Positions 1 through 10,657 of a stretch of DNA of 34,487 nucleotides are shown here, piece after piece. Each line of letters opens with the position of its first letter. Positions within the stretch are counted from its first letter, which is position 1. The notes below the pieces were generated by a model, which was given only the letters and a program-made list of their open reading frames with translations, was not told the DNA's origin and searched no databases. This stretch comes from Mycobacterium palustre. Its GTDB lineage: Bacteria > Actinomycetota > Actinomycetes > Mycobacteriales > Mycobacteriaceae. Location of the stretch: contig NZ_LQPJ01000020.1 in NCBI RefSeq assembly GCF_002101785.1, positions 1-34,487 of the forward strand. Reading direction: 5' to 3'. The translations under genes were made by a program, and so were the position numbers.

Positions 1-1416
1 GGTGCCGGTGGGGCCGGCGGGGTCGGCGGGGCCAACAGCGCCGTGAGCGGTGTGGCGGGCGCCGGGGGCGCGGGCGGCTATGCGCCGTTGATCGGCGCCG
101 GTGGGGCCGGCGGGGCCGGCGGCTCGGACACCGCCACTTTGGGTGTCGGCGGCGCCGGCGGTGCGGGGGGCCGCGGTGGGTTGCTGTATGGCCCGGCCGG
201 GGCCACCGGGGCGCCCGGCGCTAGCGGCCCCGGACTGCCCAACGCCGGCGATGTCTACGTCGCCAACAATATCGATGGCACGGTGTCGGTGATCAGCCCC
301 ACCGGCCAGGTCCTGACCACCCTCACCGGCTTCAGCGGCCCGACCGGGGTGGCGGTCAGCACCACCGGCGCCAACGCCGGCGACGTCTACGTCACCAACA
401 ACAACGGCACGGTGTCGGTGATCAGCCCCACCAACCAAGTCCTGACCACCATCACCGTCGGCAGCAACCCGTCCGCGGTGGCGGTCAGCACCACCGGCGC
501 CACCGCCGGCGACGTCTACGTCACCAACGACGGCGATGGCACGGTGTCGGTGATCGGCCCCACCAACACCGTCCTGACCACCATCACCGGCTTCAACACC
601 CCGGTCGGGGTGGCGGTCAGCACCACCGGCGCCACCGCCGGCGACGTCTACGTAGCCAACGCTTTAGATGGCACGGTGTCGGTGATCAGCCCCACCAACA
701 CCGTCCTGACCACCATCACCGTCGGCAGCAACCCGCGCGGGGTGGCGGTCAGCGCTACCGGCGCCACCGCCGGCGACGTCTACGTCACCAACCGCGTCGA
801 CGGCACGGTGTCGGTGATCAGCCCCGACAACACCGTGCTGACCACCATCACCGGCTTCAACACCCCGGTCGGGGTGGCGGTCAGCACCACCGGCGCCACC
901 GCCGGCGACGTCTACGTAGCCAACGCTTTAGATGGCACGGTGTCGGTGATCAGCCCCACCAACACCGTCCTGACCACCATCACCGTCGGCAGCAACCCGC
1001 GCGGGGTGGCGGTCAGCGCTACCGGCGCCACCGCCGGCGACGTCTACGTCACCAACCGCGTCGACGGCACGGTGTCGGTGATCAGCCCCGACAACACCGT
1101 GCTGACCACCATCACCGGCTTCAACACCCCGGTCGGGGTGGCGGTCAGCACCAGCGGCGCCACCGCAGGCGACGTCTACGTAGCCAACGCTTTAGATGGC
1201 ACGGTGTCGGTGATCAGCCCCACCAACACCGTCCTGACCACCATCACCGTCGGCAGCGACCCGCTCGGGGTGGCCGTCAGCGCCACCGGCGCCACCGCCG
1301 GCGACGTCTACGTCACCAACCATGTCGGCGACACGGTGTCGGTGATCGGCCCCGACAACACCGTGCTGACCACCATCACCGTCGGCCGCGGGCCGGTCGG
1401 GGTGGCGGTCGCCTAG
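1..1416 (+). CDS. PGRS-like protein with C-terminal YVTN beta-propeller (5'-truncated)
   Basis: The frame is open from base 1, so the start, and any PE domain, lies outside the window. Residues 1-80 are a glycine/alanine-rich GGAGG-type tract typical of PE_PGRS proteins. Residues 81 to the end are nine tandem units of about 44 residues with the core AGDVYVTN...GTVSVISP...VLTTITV...GVAVS. The literal YVTN motif marks the YncE/YVTN family, whose repeats fold as beta-propeller blades. PE_PGRS proteins are cell-envelope or secreted products, and a C-terminal propeller would plausibly be the exposed binding module (inference). Codon use includes the rare leucine codon TTA in three blades, copied with the repeat. 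It converges on the oxidoreductase gene. I am sure of the repeats but not of the PE domain. Confidence 0.8.
   Translation, partial: GAGGAGGVGGANSAVSGVAGAGGAGGYAPLIGAGGAGGAGGSDTATLGVGGAGGAGGRGGLLYGPAGATGAPGASGPGLPNAGDVYVANNIDGTVSVISPTGQVLTTLTGFSGPTGVAVSTTGANAGDVYVTNNNGTVSVISPTNQVLTTITVGSNPSAVAVSTTGATAGDVYVTNDGDGTVSVIGPTNTVLTTITGFNTPVGVAVSTTGATAGDVYVANALDGTVSVISPTNTVLTTITVGSNPRGVAVSATGATAGDVYVTNRVDGTVSVISPDNTVLTTITGFNTPVGVAVSTTGATAGDVYVANALDGTVSVISPTNTVLTTITVGSNPRGVAVSATGATAGDVYVTNRVDGTVSVISPDNTVLTTITGFNTPVGVAVSTSGATAGDVYVANALDGTVSVISPTNTVLTTITVGSDPLGVAVSATGATAGDVYVTNHVGDTVSVIGPDNTVLTTITVGRGPVGVAVA
241..1413 (+). repeat. nine tandem ~132-bp YVTN blade repeats, with an exact 264-bp duplication
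   Basis: There are nine in-frame units of 132 bp; the second is one codon shorter and the last is incomplete. Blades alternate between two types, one ending in GFNTPVG and one in VGSNPRG, so the higher-order period is two blades (264 bp). Bases 587-850 and 851-1114 are identical on reading. A third copy starts at 1115 and differs by only a few bases over its first ~140 bp. This points to recent two-blade duplication or gene conversion. Confidence 0.9.
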
Positions 1417-1529
1417 CTAGAGAGCCGCAACCGTCGTCTCCGGCCTTATCGGCTAGTTCCTCGCCGGGCCGCCCGCGGCTGGACCCAGCCTGGGTATATC
1501 GCAGTCACGCGAGGACCGTTGGCCCTCCT

Positions 1530-3772
<2,243 letters not shown>

Positions 3773-3776
<4 letters not shown>

Positions 3777-4360
3777 CGCGGATTCCTTTCCGGCGCCTGC
3801 GCCTTCAGCAGGTCGCGCAGCTGGCGGTGGACGAGGTCGAGGGGCGTCAGGTCGCGACGGACCCGGGCCAGCAGCAGCGCGCCCTCGAGCGCGGTGGTCG
3901 CCAGCACGGCCAGTTCGCGGGCCCGCTCCGGCGGCACGCCGTCGGAGACGAAGCGCTGGGCGATCAGGTCGGTCCAGCGGTCGAACACCGCCGCGGCGCG
4001 CTCGACGACCGGGGCCATGCGCTCGCGGTCGGATTGCTCCCCGGCCTCCACGGAGACCGCCGCCACCGGGCAGCCCGCGCGGAAATCGGTGTCGAGCAGT
4101 TGGCGTCGGTACGTGTCGACCAGGGTGTCCAGCAGCTGCGGGCCGCCCTCGGCCCCGGCGATGACGGCGGCGACGTGATCCCCGGCGTAGTCGACCGCCT
4201 CGCACAGCAACTGGGTACGGCCGCCGGGGAAGTAGTGGTAGGCCGAGCCGCGCGGCGCCCCGCTGTGCTCCAAGACGTCGGAGATGGCCGTGGCGTGCGC
4301 GCCGCGCTCCCTGATCAGCAACGCGGCGGAGATCACCATCCGCTCGCGGGGGCTGCGCAT
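3773..4360 (-). CDS. TetR-family regulator (Rv0196-like)
   Basis: A 195-residue repressor with an N-terminal helix-turn-helix (residues ~10-55, AISDVLEHSGAPRGSAYHYF, a typical TetR recognition segment) and a ligand-binding C-terminal domain. The GCPVAAVSVE segment resembles LmrA/YxaF-type regulators. I prefer the ATG at 4360. A possible -10 (TAGCAT) ends exactly 7 nt before it, which suits a leaderless transcript, and the in-frame ATG at 4378 lies inside the operator. Its TGA overlaps the ATG of the molybdopterin oxidoreductase, so that enzyme is the likely regulated target together with the regulator itself. The effector is unknown. Confidence 0.88.
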
Positions 4361-4379
4361 ATGTATGATGCTATACATA
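4360..4379. promoter_or_regulatory. inverted-repeat operator of the adjacent TetR regulator
   Basis: Perfect 7-bp arms TATGTAT and ATACATA are separated by the 6-bp spacer GATGCT. The dyad covers the presumed -10 hexamer and touches the tetR start codon. It is AT-rich in GC-rich surroundings. This is the arrangement expected for an autorepressor that blocks RNA polymerase. It lies in the 69-bp gap between the transpeptidase stop and tetR. Confidence 0.72.
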
Positions 4380-4429
4380 ATCGCCGGCCCGCGAAAGCGG
4401 TCCGCGCGAGACGGATGCCGGCTACGCCG

Positions 4430-5428
4430 TCACGTCATCCAGTCGGCCGAGCCGTCGTTCTTCTTGTAGTCGCCGCCGGAGGAGTTCTTCACGACGATCG
4501 GGTCGCCCGGACCGAAGTTGTCGAAGAACCACTTGGCGTTGCTCGGGCTGATGTTGATGCAGCCATGGCTGACGTCGCGCTTGCCCTGGTCGTCCACCGA
4601 CCACGGGGCGCTGTGCACGTAGTCGCCGACGTTGTCGAACCGGACCGCGTCCTCCACCGTCACCTTGTAACCGTAGGTCGAGTTGACCGGCACCCCGTAG
4701 GTCGAGGAGTCCATCACCACCGACGCCTTTTTGTCCTGCACGTAGTAGGTGCCGTTGGGGGTCTGGTGGTTGCCGGACGTCATGCCCATCGACATCGGGA
4801 AGGTCTTCTCCACGGTGCCGTTGCGGGTGATGGTCAGCTGGTGGGTGGCATCGTCGGCCGTGGCGATCAAAGTGTCCCCGGTCTGGAAGGTGGACACGGT
4901 GCCGCCGGCGTCGACCGTCACCGCGGTGTGGGCCGGCCAGAAGTTCAGCGGGCGCCAGCGCAGCTGCGTCGGGGTCATCCAGTAGAACTTGCCGGGCACC
5001 GGCGGGACGGACGACACGTGGACCGCGTCGATGGCCGCGCCCGCGTCGTCGACAGGGCCGGGGAAGTTGATGATGATCGGTTGGCCCACGCCCACCGTCG
5101 AGCCGGATTTCGGGACGAACGAGGGCGGCCCGAACGGCGGGGTCCCGGTGAACGGCGTCGGGTTCTGCCCGGCGGCGGGACCCGCGGCCGCCGGTTGTGC
5201 ACCCGGGAAGGGCAACCCCGGGAGCGGGGGCGGCGGCGGCGCCAGCGGGCCGCCTGGAGGGGGCGGCGGCGGGCCGCCCGGGGCGGCCACCGCGCCCGGG
5301 TCACCGGGGGCCGGATCCGGGTCGGCCACCGCGGGACCGGCGCCCAGCACCAGCGTGAAGCCCAATGCCGAAGCCAAACCGGCGGCGTTCAGAGCGGCGA
5401 AAAGGCGTCCCTTTTTGCGGCCCGACAT
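4430..5428 (-). CDS. L,D-transpeptidase (Rv0192-like, YkuD domain)
   Basis: The 332-residue exported enzyme makes 3-3 cross-links in peptidoglycan. Order: basic N-terminus and hydrophobic signal segment (about residues 5-35, ending near GPAVADPDP), a proline/glycine-rich linker (~40-90) that would span the wall, an immunoglobulin-like domain (~95-170, [19 protein letters not shown]), then the YkuD catalytic domain. The active-site motif [12 protein letters not shown] places the nucleophile near C290 with H288. No lipobox is seen. The ATG at 5428 is chosen because GGAGG sits 6-7 nt upstream; the ATG two codons earlier is too close to it. M. tuberculosis Rv0192 (LdtMt4) is the positional match. 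The genes I recall between Rv0192 and Rv0196 there are absent here. Confidence 0.92.
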   Translation of the reverse strand: MSGRKKGRLFAALNAAGLASALGFTLVLGAGPAVADPDPAPGDPGAVAAPGGPPPPPPGGPLAPPPPPLPGLPFPGAQPAAAGPAAGQNPTPFTGTPPFGPPSFVPKSGSTVGVGQPIIINFPGPVDDAGAAIDAVHVSSVPPVPGKFYWMTPTQLRWRPLNFWPAHTAVTVDAGGTVSTFQTGDTLIATADDATHQLTITRNGTVEKTFPMSMGMTSGNHQTPNGTYYVQDKKASVVMDSSTYGVPVNSTYGYKVTVEDAVRFDNVGDYVHSAPWSVDDQGKRDVSHGCINISPSNAKWFFDNFGPGDPIVVKNSSGGDYKKNDGSADWMT

Positions 5429-5548
5429 ACGCATCCCTCCAGTCACGTTCCGTCGAACACAGTGTGGCACAGCCACGTTGCCAGCTACCCATTCCGGCGC
5501 CGGGCGGCACCCCCGCGCGACGGAAAACAACCGCCCTGAGCAGGCGCG

Positions 5549-6787
5549 CTATGAATCCGGTGAGCTTCCCGGGGCAACGTCGAGCATGTGCCGGTTGACC
5601 GCCATCGCGGCCAACGCGAGGCCCATCAACCCCGCCGACGCGGTCAGCATCAGCGCGATGTTGTGCTCGTACAACAGCCCGCCGGCCAGCGAGCCGGCCA
5701 TGATGCCCACCTGGAACGCCGTCACGTACAGCCCCGACGCCCCGTCGGGATCGTCGGCGCCGTTGCGCATCGCCGCGGATTGCATCATCGGCGAGACGGC
5801 GGTGGCCATGGCTCCCCACAGCACGATCGCGCCCGTCCCGATGAGGGCGGCCACCGGGGTCGGCTGGCCGAACGCCAGGGCGGTCAGCACGACGAAAGCG
5901 GCCGTCAGACCCGCCATGCACACGATGACGGCGCCGCGCGGCCGCCGGTCCAGCGGCCGGGCCACCATGCCGACCGCGAGCACGCCGGCGGCGCCGTAGG
6001 CCGCCAGCAACCAGGCCAGGTTCGGCCCGCGCACGCCGACGACCTCCCGGATGACCTCCACGATGTAGGTGTACGAGACGAAGTGGCCGGTGACGCCGAC
6101 CATGGTGATCAGGCTGACCACGATCAGCCGGCGGTTGCGGTGGTGACGCGCCCGCGGCCCCACGCATTTGAGCTGGTCGGCGCTCAGCACCATCGCGGGC
6201 AGCAGCAGCCGCGCCGCCACGGTCACCACGGCCGCGGCGACGGTGACGCACACCGCCGCGAGCCGCCAGCCCCACATCAGGCTCATGGCGGCCGTCAGCG
6301 GGCTGCCGATGACCAGCGCCAGGCTGGTCCCGATGTAGATCGACATCGTGGCCCGGCCGGCGTGGCTGGGCGGCACCAGCCGGGTGGCGATCGGGGCGAT
6401 GACCGACCACAGCAGCCCGTGGGTGACCGCACACAGCACCCGGCCGGCGGCCAGCACGGCGAAGTTGGGCGCCAGGGCGGAGATGAGCTGGGAGGCGGTC
6501 AGGCAGACCAGGCTGACCACCAGCGCCCGCCGCCGCGGCCAGTGCGCGGTCCAGCGCACCAGCGGGAACGTCGAGATCGCCGCCACCAGCGCATACCAGG
6601 ACAGCAGGGTCCCCACCGCGACCACGCTGACCTGCAGGTTGCGCGCGATCGCCGACAGCGCGCCCACCGGCAGGATTTCGGCGGTGACGTAGGTGAAGGC
6701 GGCCGCCGCCAGCACAGCCAGCTGCGCGGCGACCCGTGGCGTCCACGTTCGCGCGGCAGTCGTGGTGGCGGCAGTCATGGCAGTCAT
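5549..6787 (-). CDS. MFS transporter, DHA1 type (Rv0191-like)
   Basis: The 412-residue integral membrane protein has about twelve hydrophobic segments, beginning AAQLAVLAAAAFTYVTAEI. The TAEILPVGAL...LLSWYALVAA pattern and the early basic loop WPRRRALV are typical of drug/H+ antiporters and sugar-efflux MFS proteins of the AraJ/chloramphenicol-resistance type. It is probably an efflux pump at the inner membrane; the substrate cannot be read from sequence. The ATG at 6787 gives the length of Rv0191. A GTG four codons upstream and an ATG three codons downstream are alternatives, and none has a clear Shine-Dalgarno. A sigma-70-like promoter lies at 6858-6887, so it need not depend on ricR. Confidence 0.88.
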   Translation of the reverse strand: MTAMTAATTTAARTWTPRVAAQLAVLAAAAFTYVTAEILPVGALSAIARNLQVSVVAVGTLLSWYALVAAISTFPLVRWTAHWPRRRALVVSLVCLTASQLISALAPNFAVLAAGRVLCAVTHGLLWSVIAPIATRLVPPSHAGRATMSIYIGTSLALVIGSPLTAAMSLMWGWRLAAVCVTVAAAVVTVAARLLLPAMVLSADQLKCVGPRARHHRNRRLIVVSLITMVGVTGHFVSYTYIVEVIREVVGVRGPNLAWLLAAYGAAGVLAVGMVARPLDRRPRGAVIVCMAGLTAAFVVLTALAFGQPTPVAALIGTGAIVLWGAMATAVSPMMQSAAMRNGADDPDGASGLYVTAFQVGIMAGSLAGGLLYEHNIALMLTASAGLMGLALAAMAVNRHMLDVAPGSSPDS

Positions 6788-6857
6788 CGGTTGTGGCACG
6801 CAATCGGCCGGGCAAGGCTGCTGGCGAAATCACGCTGCACCTACCGTACGCACCGCA

Positions 6858-6887
6858 ACAATAGGTTCCCGCGAGTTAGCGGTTCAA
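6858..6887 (-). promoter_or_regulatory. candidate sigma-70 promoter for the MFS gene
   Basis: On the minus strand TTGAAC (6887-6882) and TATTGT (6863-6858) are separated by 18 bp. It lies in the ricR-MFS gap and would give a leader of about 65 nt. It matches the housekeeping consensus well, but that is the only evidence. Confidence 0.5.
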
Positions 6888-6905
6888 CACGCTACCAATC
6901 GGCGA

Positions 6906-7196
6906 TCAGGAACGGACCAGGCGCGCGATCGCGGCCGAGGCTTCGGCCAATTTGTCGTCGGCTTGACTTCCACCCTCGGCCACCGCCCGGGTGACGCAGT
7001 GGTTCAGGTGCTCGTCGAGCAGATTCAGCGCGACCGACCGCAGGGCGCTGTTGACGGCGCTGATCTGGGTCAGCACGTCGATGCAGTACTTGTCTTCCTC
7101 GATCATGCGCGCGATGCCACGCACCTGACCCTCGATGCGCCGCAGCCGCTTGGCGTAATTGTCCTTCTGCTGCGAATATCCGTGTGCCGTCGTCAT
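6906..7196 (-). CDS. ricR: copper-sensing repressor RicR (CsoR family)
   Basis: A 96-residue all-helical repressor of the CsoR/RcnR family. The Cu(I)-binding residues are C38, H63 and C67, the CsoR fingerprint, in the segments DKYCIDVL and DEHLNHCV. Length and residue numbers match M. tuberculosis RicR (Rv0190), which releases DNA when it binds Cu(I) and controls mymT, lpqS and its own gene. A GGGAGG lies about 13 nt before the ATG. A perfect TACCC-N5-GGGTA box lies in its own promoter, indicating autoregulation, and a second box precedes mymT 4 kb away. It is divergent from ilvD, as in M. tuberculosis. Confidence 0.95.
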   Translation of the reverse strand: MTTAHGYSQQKDNYAKRLRRIEGQVRGIARMIEEDKYCIDVLTQISAVNSALRSVALNLLDEHLNHCVTRAVAEGGSQADDKLAEASAAIARLVRS

Positions 7197-7229
7197 CTGC
7201 GGTGTGCCACCCTCCCTGCGCCTGGCCCG

Positions 7230-7256
7230 AGTCTACCCCATACCCCGACGGGGTAT
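7230..7256 (-). promoter_or_regulatory. ricR promoter with perfect RicR box
   Basis: The box TACCCCGACGGGGTA occupies 7241-7255 and extends as a 7-bp perfect inverted repeat (ATACCCC/GGGGTAT) over 7240-7256. It fits the published RicR consensus TACCC-N5-GGGTA exactly. On the minus strand TAGACT (7235-7230) is a candidate -10, and the box falls in the spacer between it and a weak -35. Binding there would block transcription of ricR. It lies 46 bp from the ilvD start, so an effect on ilvD is possible but not shown. Confidence 0.85.
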
Positions 7257-7301
7257 GACCCCGCGAAGTTGCCGCCGGGCCGCTGCCCGCATACTTGAGC
7301 G

Positions 7302-8993
7302 ATGAGTGCCGACATCAAACCGCGCAGTCGTGACGTCACCGACGGCCTGGAGAAGGCCGCCGCCCGCGGCATGCTGCGCGCGGTAGGCATGGAAGACGGC
7401 GACTTCGCCAAGCCGCAGATCGGCGTGGCGTCGTCGTGGAACGAGATCACCCCGTGCAACCTCTCACTGGACCGGCTCGCCAAGGCGGTCAAGGAAGGGG
7501 TGTTCTCGGCCGGCGGCTACCCGCTGGAGTTCGGGACGATCTCGGTGTCCGACGGCATCTCGATGGGCCACGAGGGGATGCATTTCTCGCTGGTGTCGCG
7601 GGAGGTGATCGCCGACAGCGTCGAGACCGTGATGCAGGCCGAGCGCCTCGACGGCTCGGTGCTGCTGGCCGGGTGCGACAAGTCGCTGCCCGGCATGCTG
7701 ATGGCCGCCGCCCGCCTGGACCTGGCCGCGGTGTTCCTCTACGCGGGCTCGATCCTGCCGGGCCGCGCCAAGCTGTCGGACGGCAGCGAACGCGACGTCA
7801 CCATCATCGACGCGTTCGAGGCGGTCGGCGCGTGCGCCCGCGGGCTGATGCCCCGCGAGGACGTCGACGCCATCGAGCGGGCGATCTGCCCCGGCGAGGG
7901 CGCCTGCGGCGGCATGTACACCGCCAACACGATGGCCAGCGCCGCCGAGGCGCTCGGCATGTCGTTGCCGGGCAGCGCGGCGCCGCCGGCCACCGACCGC
8001 CGCCGCGACGGCTTCGCCCGGCGCAGCGGTGCGGCCGTCATCGAACTGCTGCGCCGCGGCATCACCGCCCGCGACATCCTCACCAAGGAGGCCTTCGAGA
8101 ACGCCATCGCGGTGGTGATGGCGTTCGGCGGCTCCACCAACGCGGTGCTGCACCTGCTGGCCATCGCCCACGAGGCCGGCGTGGCGCTGTCGCTCGACGA
8201 CTTCAGCCGGATCGGGTCGAAGGTGCCGCACCTGGCGGACGTCAAGCCGTTCGGCCGCCACGTGATGTTCGACGTGGACCGCATCGGCGGCGTGCCGGTG
8301 GTGATGAAGGCCCTGCTCGACGCCGGCCTGCTGCACGGGGACTGCCTGACGGTCACCGGCCAGACCATGGCCGAGAACCTGGCCGCCATCGCGCCGCCGG
8401 ACCCCGACGGCAAGGTGTTGCGGGCGCTGGCCGACCCGATCCACCCGACCGGAGGAATCACCATCCTGCGCGGATCGCTGGCCCCCGATGGCGCGGTGGT
8501 CAAGACGGCCGGCTTCGACTCGGAGGTGTTCGAAGGCACCGCAAGGGTTTTCGACGGCGAGCGGGCCGCGCTCGACGCCCTCGAAGACGGCACCATCACC
8601 CAGGGCGACGCCGTGGTGATCCGCTACGAGGGCCCCAAGGGCGGACCCGGGATGCGCGAAATGCTCGCCATCACCGGCGCGATCAAGGGCGCGGGCCTCG
8701 GCAAGGACGTGCTGCTGCTGACCGACGGCCGCTTCTCCGGCGGAACCACCGGCCTGTGCGTCGGGCACATCGCGCCGGAGGCCGTCGACGGCGGCCCGAT
8801 CGCGTTCCTGCGCGACGGCGACCGGATCCGTCTCGACGTCGCTTCCCGCGTCCTGGACGTGCTGGTCGACCCGGCCGAATTCGATTCCCGGCGAACGGGT
8901 TTCGCCCCTCCCCCGCCTCGCTACCAGACGGGCGTGCTGGCCAAGTACGTCAAGCTGGTCAGCTCCGCCGCGATCGGCGCGGTCTGCGGCTAG
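7302..8993 (+). CDS. ilvD: dihydroxy-acid dehydratase
   Basis: The 563-residue enzyme of the IlvD/Edd family dehydrates 2,3-dihydroxy-3-methylbutanoate and its isoleucine-pathway analogue to the 2-oxo acids, the third step of branched-chain amino-acid synthesis, in the cytoplasm. Iron-sulfur cysteines are C52 (TPCN), C125 (GCDKS) and C202 ([11 protein letters not shown]). K127, next to C125, is the lysine that is carbamylated in the family. The C-terminal signature [19 protein letters not shown] is intact. Length fits the family. Only a weak ribosome site precedes the ATG. Divergent from ricR, as in M. tuberculosis (Rv0189c). A strong hairpin follows the stop. Confidence 0.96.
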   Translation: MSADIKPRSRDVTDGLEKAAARGMLRAVGMEDGDFAKPQIGVASSWNEITPCNLSLDRLAKAVKEGVFSAGGYPLEFGTISVSDGISMGHEGMHFSLVSREVIADSVETVMQAERLDGSVLLAGCDKSLPGMLMAAARLDLAAVFLYAGSILPGRAKLSDGSERDVTIIDAFEAVGACARGLMPREDVDAIERAICPGEGACGGMYTANTMASAAEALGMSLPGSAAPPATDRRRDGFARRSGAAVIELLRRGITARDILTKEAFENAIAVVMAFGGSTNAVLHLLAIAHEAGVALSLDDFSRIGSKVPHLADVKPFGRHVMFDVDRIGGVPVVMKALLDAGLLHGDCLTVTGQTMAENLAAIAPPDPDGKVLRALADPIHPTGGITILRGSLAPDGAVVKTAGFDSEVFEGTARVFDGERAALDALEDGTITQGDAVVIRYEGPKGGPGMREMLAITGAIKGAGLGKDVLLLTDGRFSGGTTGLCVGHIAPEAVDGGPIAFLRDGDRIRLDVASRVLDVLVDPAEFDSRRTGFAPPPPRYQTGVLAKYVKLVSSAAIGAVCG

Positions 8994-8994
8994 G

Positions 8995-9027
8995 GCCGTC
9001 GGGCCGTGACCGGCACGGCCCGACGGC
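8995..9027. terminator. bidirectional hairpin between ilvD and the SPW gene
   Basis: A perfect 14-bp inverted repeat (GCCGTCGGGCCGTG and its complement) with a 5-nt loop starts 1 bp after the ilvD stop codon and lies 33 bp from the stop of the convergent SPW gene. No T-tract follows on either side, which is common for mycobacterial terminators. It would serve both strands. Confidence 0.75.
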
Positions 9028-9060
9028 AAGTATTCGGTTGTGGCCGAACGGGCTTCGGCA

Positions 9061-9501
9061 CTATGCGTGGGCGACCGCCTCGCGCGTGCGCATGCCGAAG
9101 TAGGTGGCGTTGAGACCCAGGAAGGTCAGCAGCGCACCCGCGACGACGTTCGACCAGATCATGCCGGCGGTCGGCGTGAAGCCCGGCAGGACCCAAGGGC
9201 AGACGATGGCCCACACGCCGAGCACCGGCAGGGCCCAGGTCATGCCGTGCGCGCGGTCCAGCGTCGTGGCGAACCCGTACACCAAGAACGCCGTTGCGAT
9301 CCCGGCGATCAGGTCATTCGTGGCCAGTGACGCCGTCCCGGCGAAACCCACGATCCACGGCGACGCGGCCAGATACAGAGCCGTCAGCAGGGCCAGGCCG
9401 AAGGTGACGTGCGCGCTCATCGACTCGGCGACGCGCTCGTAGCGGGCCCGCAGAGCTAACAAATCGGGGTGGTGATCGATTGATGAATGGACTGTACTCA
9501 T
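9061..9501 (-). CDS. SPW-repeat membrane protein (Rv0188-like)
   Basis: A 146-residue membrane protein with two SPW-type repeats, each a helix pair carrying the short motif: ASPWIVGF near residues 46-53 and VCPWVLPG near 100-107. About four transmembrane helices are visible, after a hydrophilic N-terminus of about 30 residues. Function in the family is unknown. The ATG is chosen for AAAGG 7-8 nt upstream. It is convergent with ilvD and divergent from the nitronate monooxygenase. The ribosome site lies within a dyad (9507-9530) that could make translation structure-dependent. Size and place match Rv0188. Confidence 0.88.
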   Translation of the reverse strand: MSTVHSSIDHHPDLLALRARYERVAESMSAHVTFGLALLTALYLAASPWIVGFAGTASLATNDLIAGIATAFLVYGFATTLDRAHGMTWALPVLGVWAIVCPWVLPGFTPTAGMIWSNVVAGALLTFLGLNATYFGMRTREAVAHA

Positions 9502-9506
9502 TTTGC

Positions 9507-9530
9507 AACCTTTCTGTTACACAGCAGGTT
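9507..9530 (-). promoter_or_regulatory. dyad overlapping the SPW gene ribosome-binding site
   Basis: Nested complementary pairs AACCT/AGGTT and CTGT/ACAG surround a TAC centre. In the minus-strand RNA this would pair the AAAGG Shine-Dalgarno into a short hairpin just before the ATG. It could equally be a DNA operator. The pairing is short and has bulges, so it is tentative. Confidence 0.35.
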
Positions 9531-9620
9531 AATTGGGCTCTCTGGTAAACCCATCCATCTCTCCCAAGATTACGCTCGGCCGCCGCCCACCAGCAACGAA
9601 AATCCGGGGCCGATGCGGCG

Positions 9621-9653
9621 CGCTACGCGGCCGAATCACCCGGCCGCGTAGCG
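9621..9653. promoter_or_regulatory. 13-bp perfect inverted repeat before the nitronate monooxygenase gene
   Basis: CGCTACGCGGCCG at 9621-9633 and its exact complement at 9641-9653 are separated by AATCACC. The downstream arm ends 10 nt before the ATG at 9664. The stem is very GC-rich. In RNA it would form a stable hairpin in the leader; in DNA it could be an operator. There is no upstream plus-strand gene for it to terminate. Confidence 0.6.
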
Positions 9654-9663
9654 TGGATAGGGC

Positions 9664-10647
9664 ATGGACATCGCGGACCGGTTGCGGCTCGACGCCCCGA
9701 TCGGCCAGGCCGGAATGGGCGGCGGCCTGGCGGGCGCGGCGTTGGCGGCCGCGGTCGCCAACGCGGGCGGCCTGGGAACCCTGGGCCTGGTCACGCCGCG
9801 CCGGCTGCGGGCGGCGATCGCGGAGATGCGCGAACGGGCACCCGGCCGCGCCGTCGCGGTAAACCTGTTGATGCACTTCGCCAATCGCCACCACGTCGAG
9901 GTCTGCGCGCGATCCCGGGTGGACGCCGTGGTGTTGGCGTTCGGCGAGAAGCGGGGGCTCGTCGAGCGGCTGCGCGACGCGGGGATCTTCGTCTTCGTGA
10001 TGGTCGGCACCGAAACCCAGGCGCGCGCCGCCGTCGCCTGGGGCGCAGACGGTTTGATCGCTCAGGGCCGCGAGGCCGGCGGCCACCTGGTCGGCACCGT
10101 GCCCGCCCCGCAATTTTTGCCGCGCGCGCTGGCCGCCGCCGGGGACCGGCCGGTCTTTGTGGCCGGCGGGATCGCGACCGGCGCCGACACTCGCGCCGCG
10201 CTGGACGCCGGGGCCGCCGGGGTGGTCGCCGGCACGCGGTTCCTGCTGACCCACGAGGCCAACGCCAGCCGGGAATACCAGCGGCGAATATTGCAGGCGG
10301 ACAAGACGATCGAGACCAACCTGTTCGGCCTCAGCTGGCCGCTGCGCCACCGCGTCGTGCCCAACGCCGCCACCCGGCGGTGGTGCGGCGCGGACGGCGA
10401 GGCCAACCGGATTCCCGCCGCCCTCAACGCGGCCAGCCGCCCGCTGGCGGTGCTGGGCTACTTCGACGCCGGCGCGTTGATGCGGCTGCAGTCGCCGGCC
10501 CGCCCGTTCTTCACGCCGCTGGCGCCGGTGGCCGGCACCCCGGATTCCTGGGTGGACCACGCCGCGCTGTACGCCGGCGAAACGGCGTTGCGCATCGGCG
10601 AACTCACCTCGGCCGCGCGGGCGGTCGACGAGCTGCGCCCACGCTGA
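9664..10647 (+). CDS. nitronate monooxygenase family flavoprotein
   Basis: The 327-residue product is a TIM-barrel FMN enzyme of the 2-nitropropane dioxygenase/nitronate monooxygenase family. It oxidises alkyl nitronates, which clears toxins such as propionate 3-nitronate. The N-terminal [14 protein letters not shown] is the family FMN segment. QGREAGGH carries the catalytic histidine (H141), and [15 protein letters not shown]...GVVAGTRFL is the phosphate-binding end of the barrel. The C-terminal ~70 residues are less conserved. The ATG has GGATAGG a few bases upstream. I recall no equivalent between Rv0188 and Rv0187 in M. tuberculosis, so it is probably a lineage insertion or a loss there. 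The natural substrate may differ from nitronates. Confidence 0.88.
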   Translation: MDIADRLRLDAPIGQAGMGGGLAGAALAAAVANAGGLGTLGLVTPRRLRAAIAEMRERAPGRAVAVNLLMHFANRHHVEVCARSRVDAVVLAFGEKRGLVERLRDAGIFVFVMVGTETQARAAVAWGADGLIAQGREAGGHLVGTVPAPQFLPRALAAAGDRPVFVAGGIATGADTRAALDAGAAGVVAGTRFLLTHEANASREYQRRILQADKTIETNLFGLSWPLRHRVVPNAATRRWCGADGEANRIPAALNAASRPLAVLGYFDAGALMRLQSPARPFFTPLAPVAGTPDSWVDHAALYAGETALRIGELTSAARAVDELRPR

Positions 10648-10657
10648 CGCGGACGGG

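Noticed and set aside
241..1413. Regular direct repeats considered as a CRISPR array
   Set aside because: Units are 132 bp, in frame, code for a recognised protein repeat and have no unique spacers or cas genes nearby.
1477..1490. Short inverted repeat GGCTGG/CCAGCC as terminator between the PGRS-like gene and the oxidoreductase gene
   Set aside because: After allowing a loop the stem is only five base pairs and has no T-tract; too weak to call. Nothing else clear is seen in the 113-bp gap.
9529..10560. Minus-strand open frame of 343 codons opposite the nitronate monooxygenase
   Set aside because: The monooxygenase frame shows clear family motifs; the opposite frame is Gly/Arg/His-rich with none.
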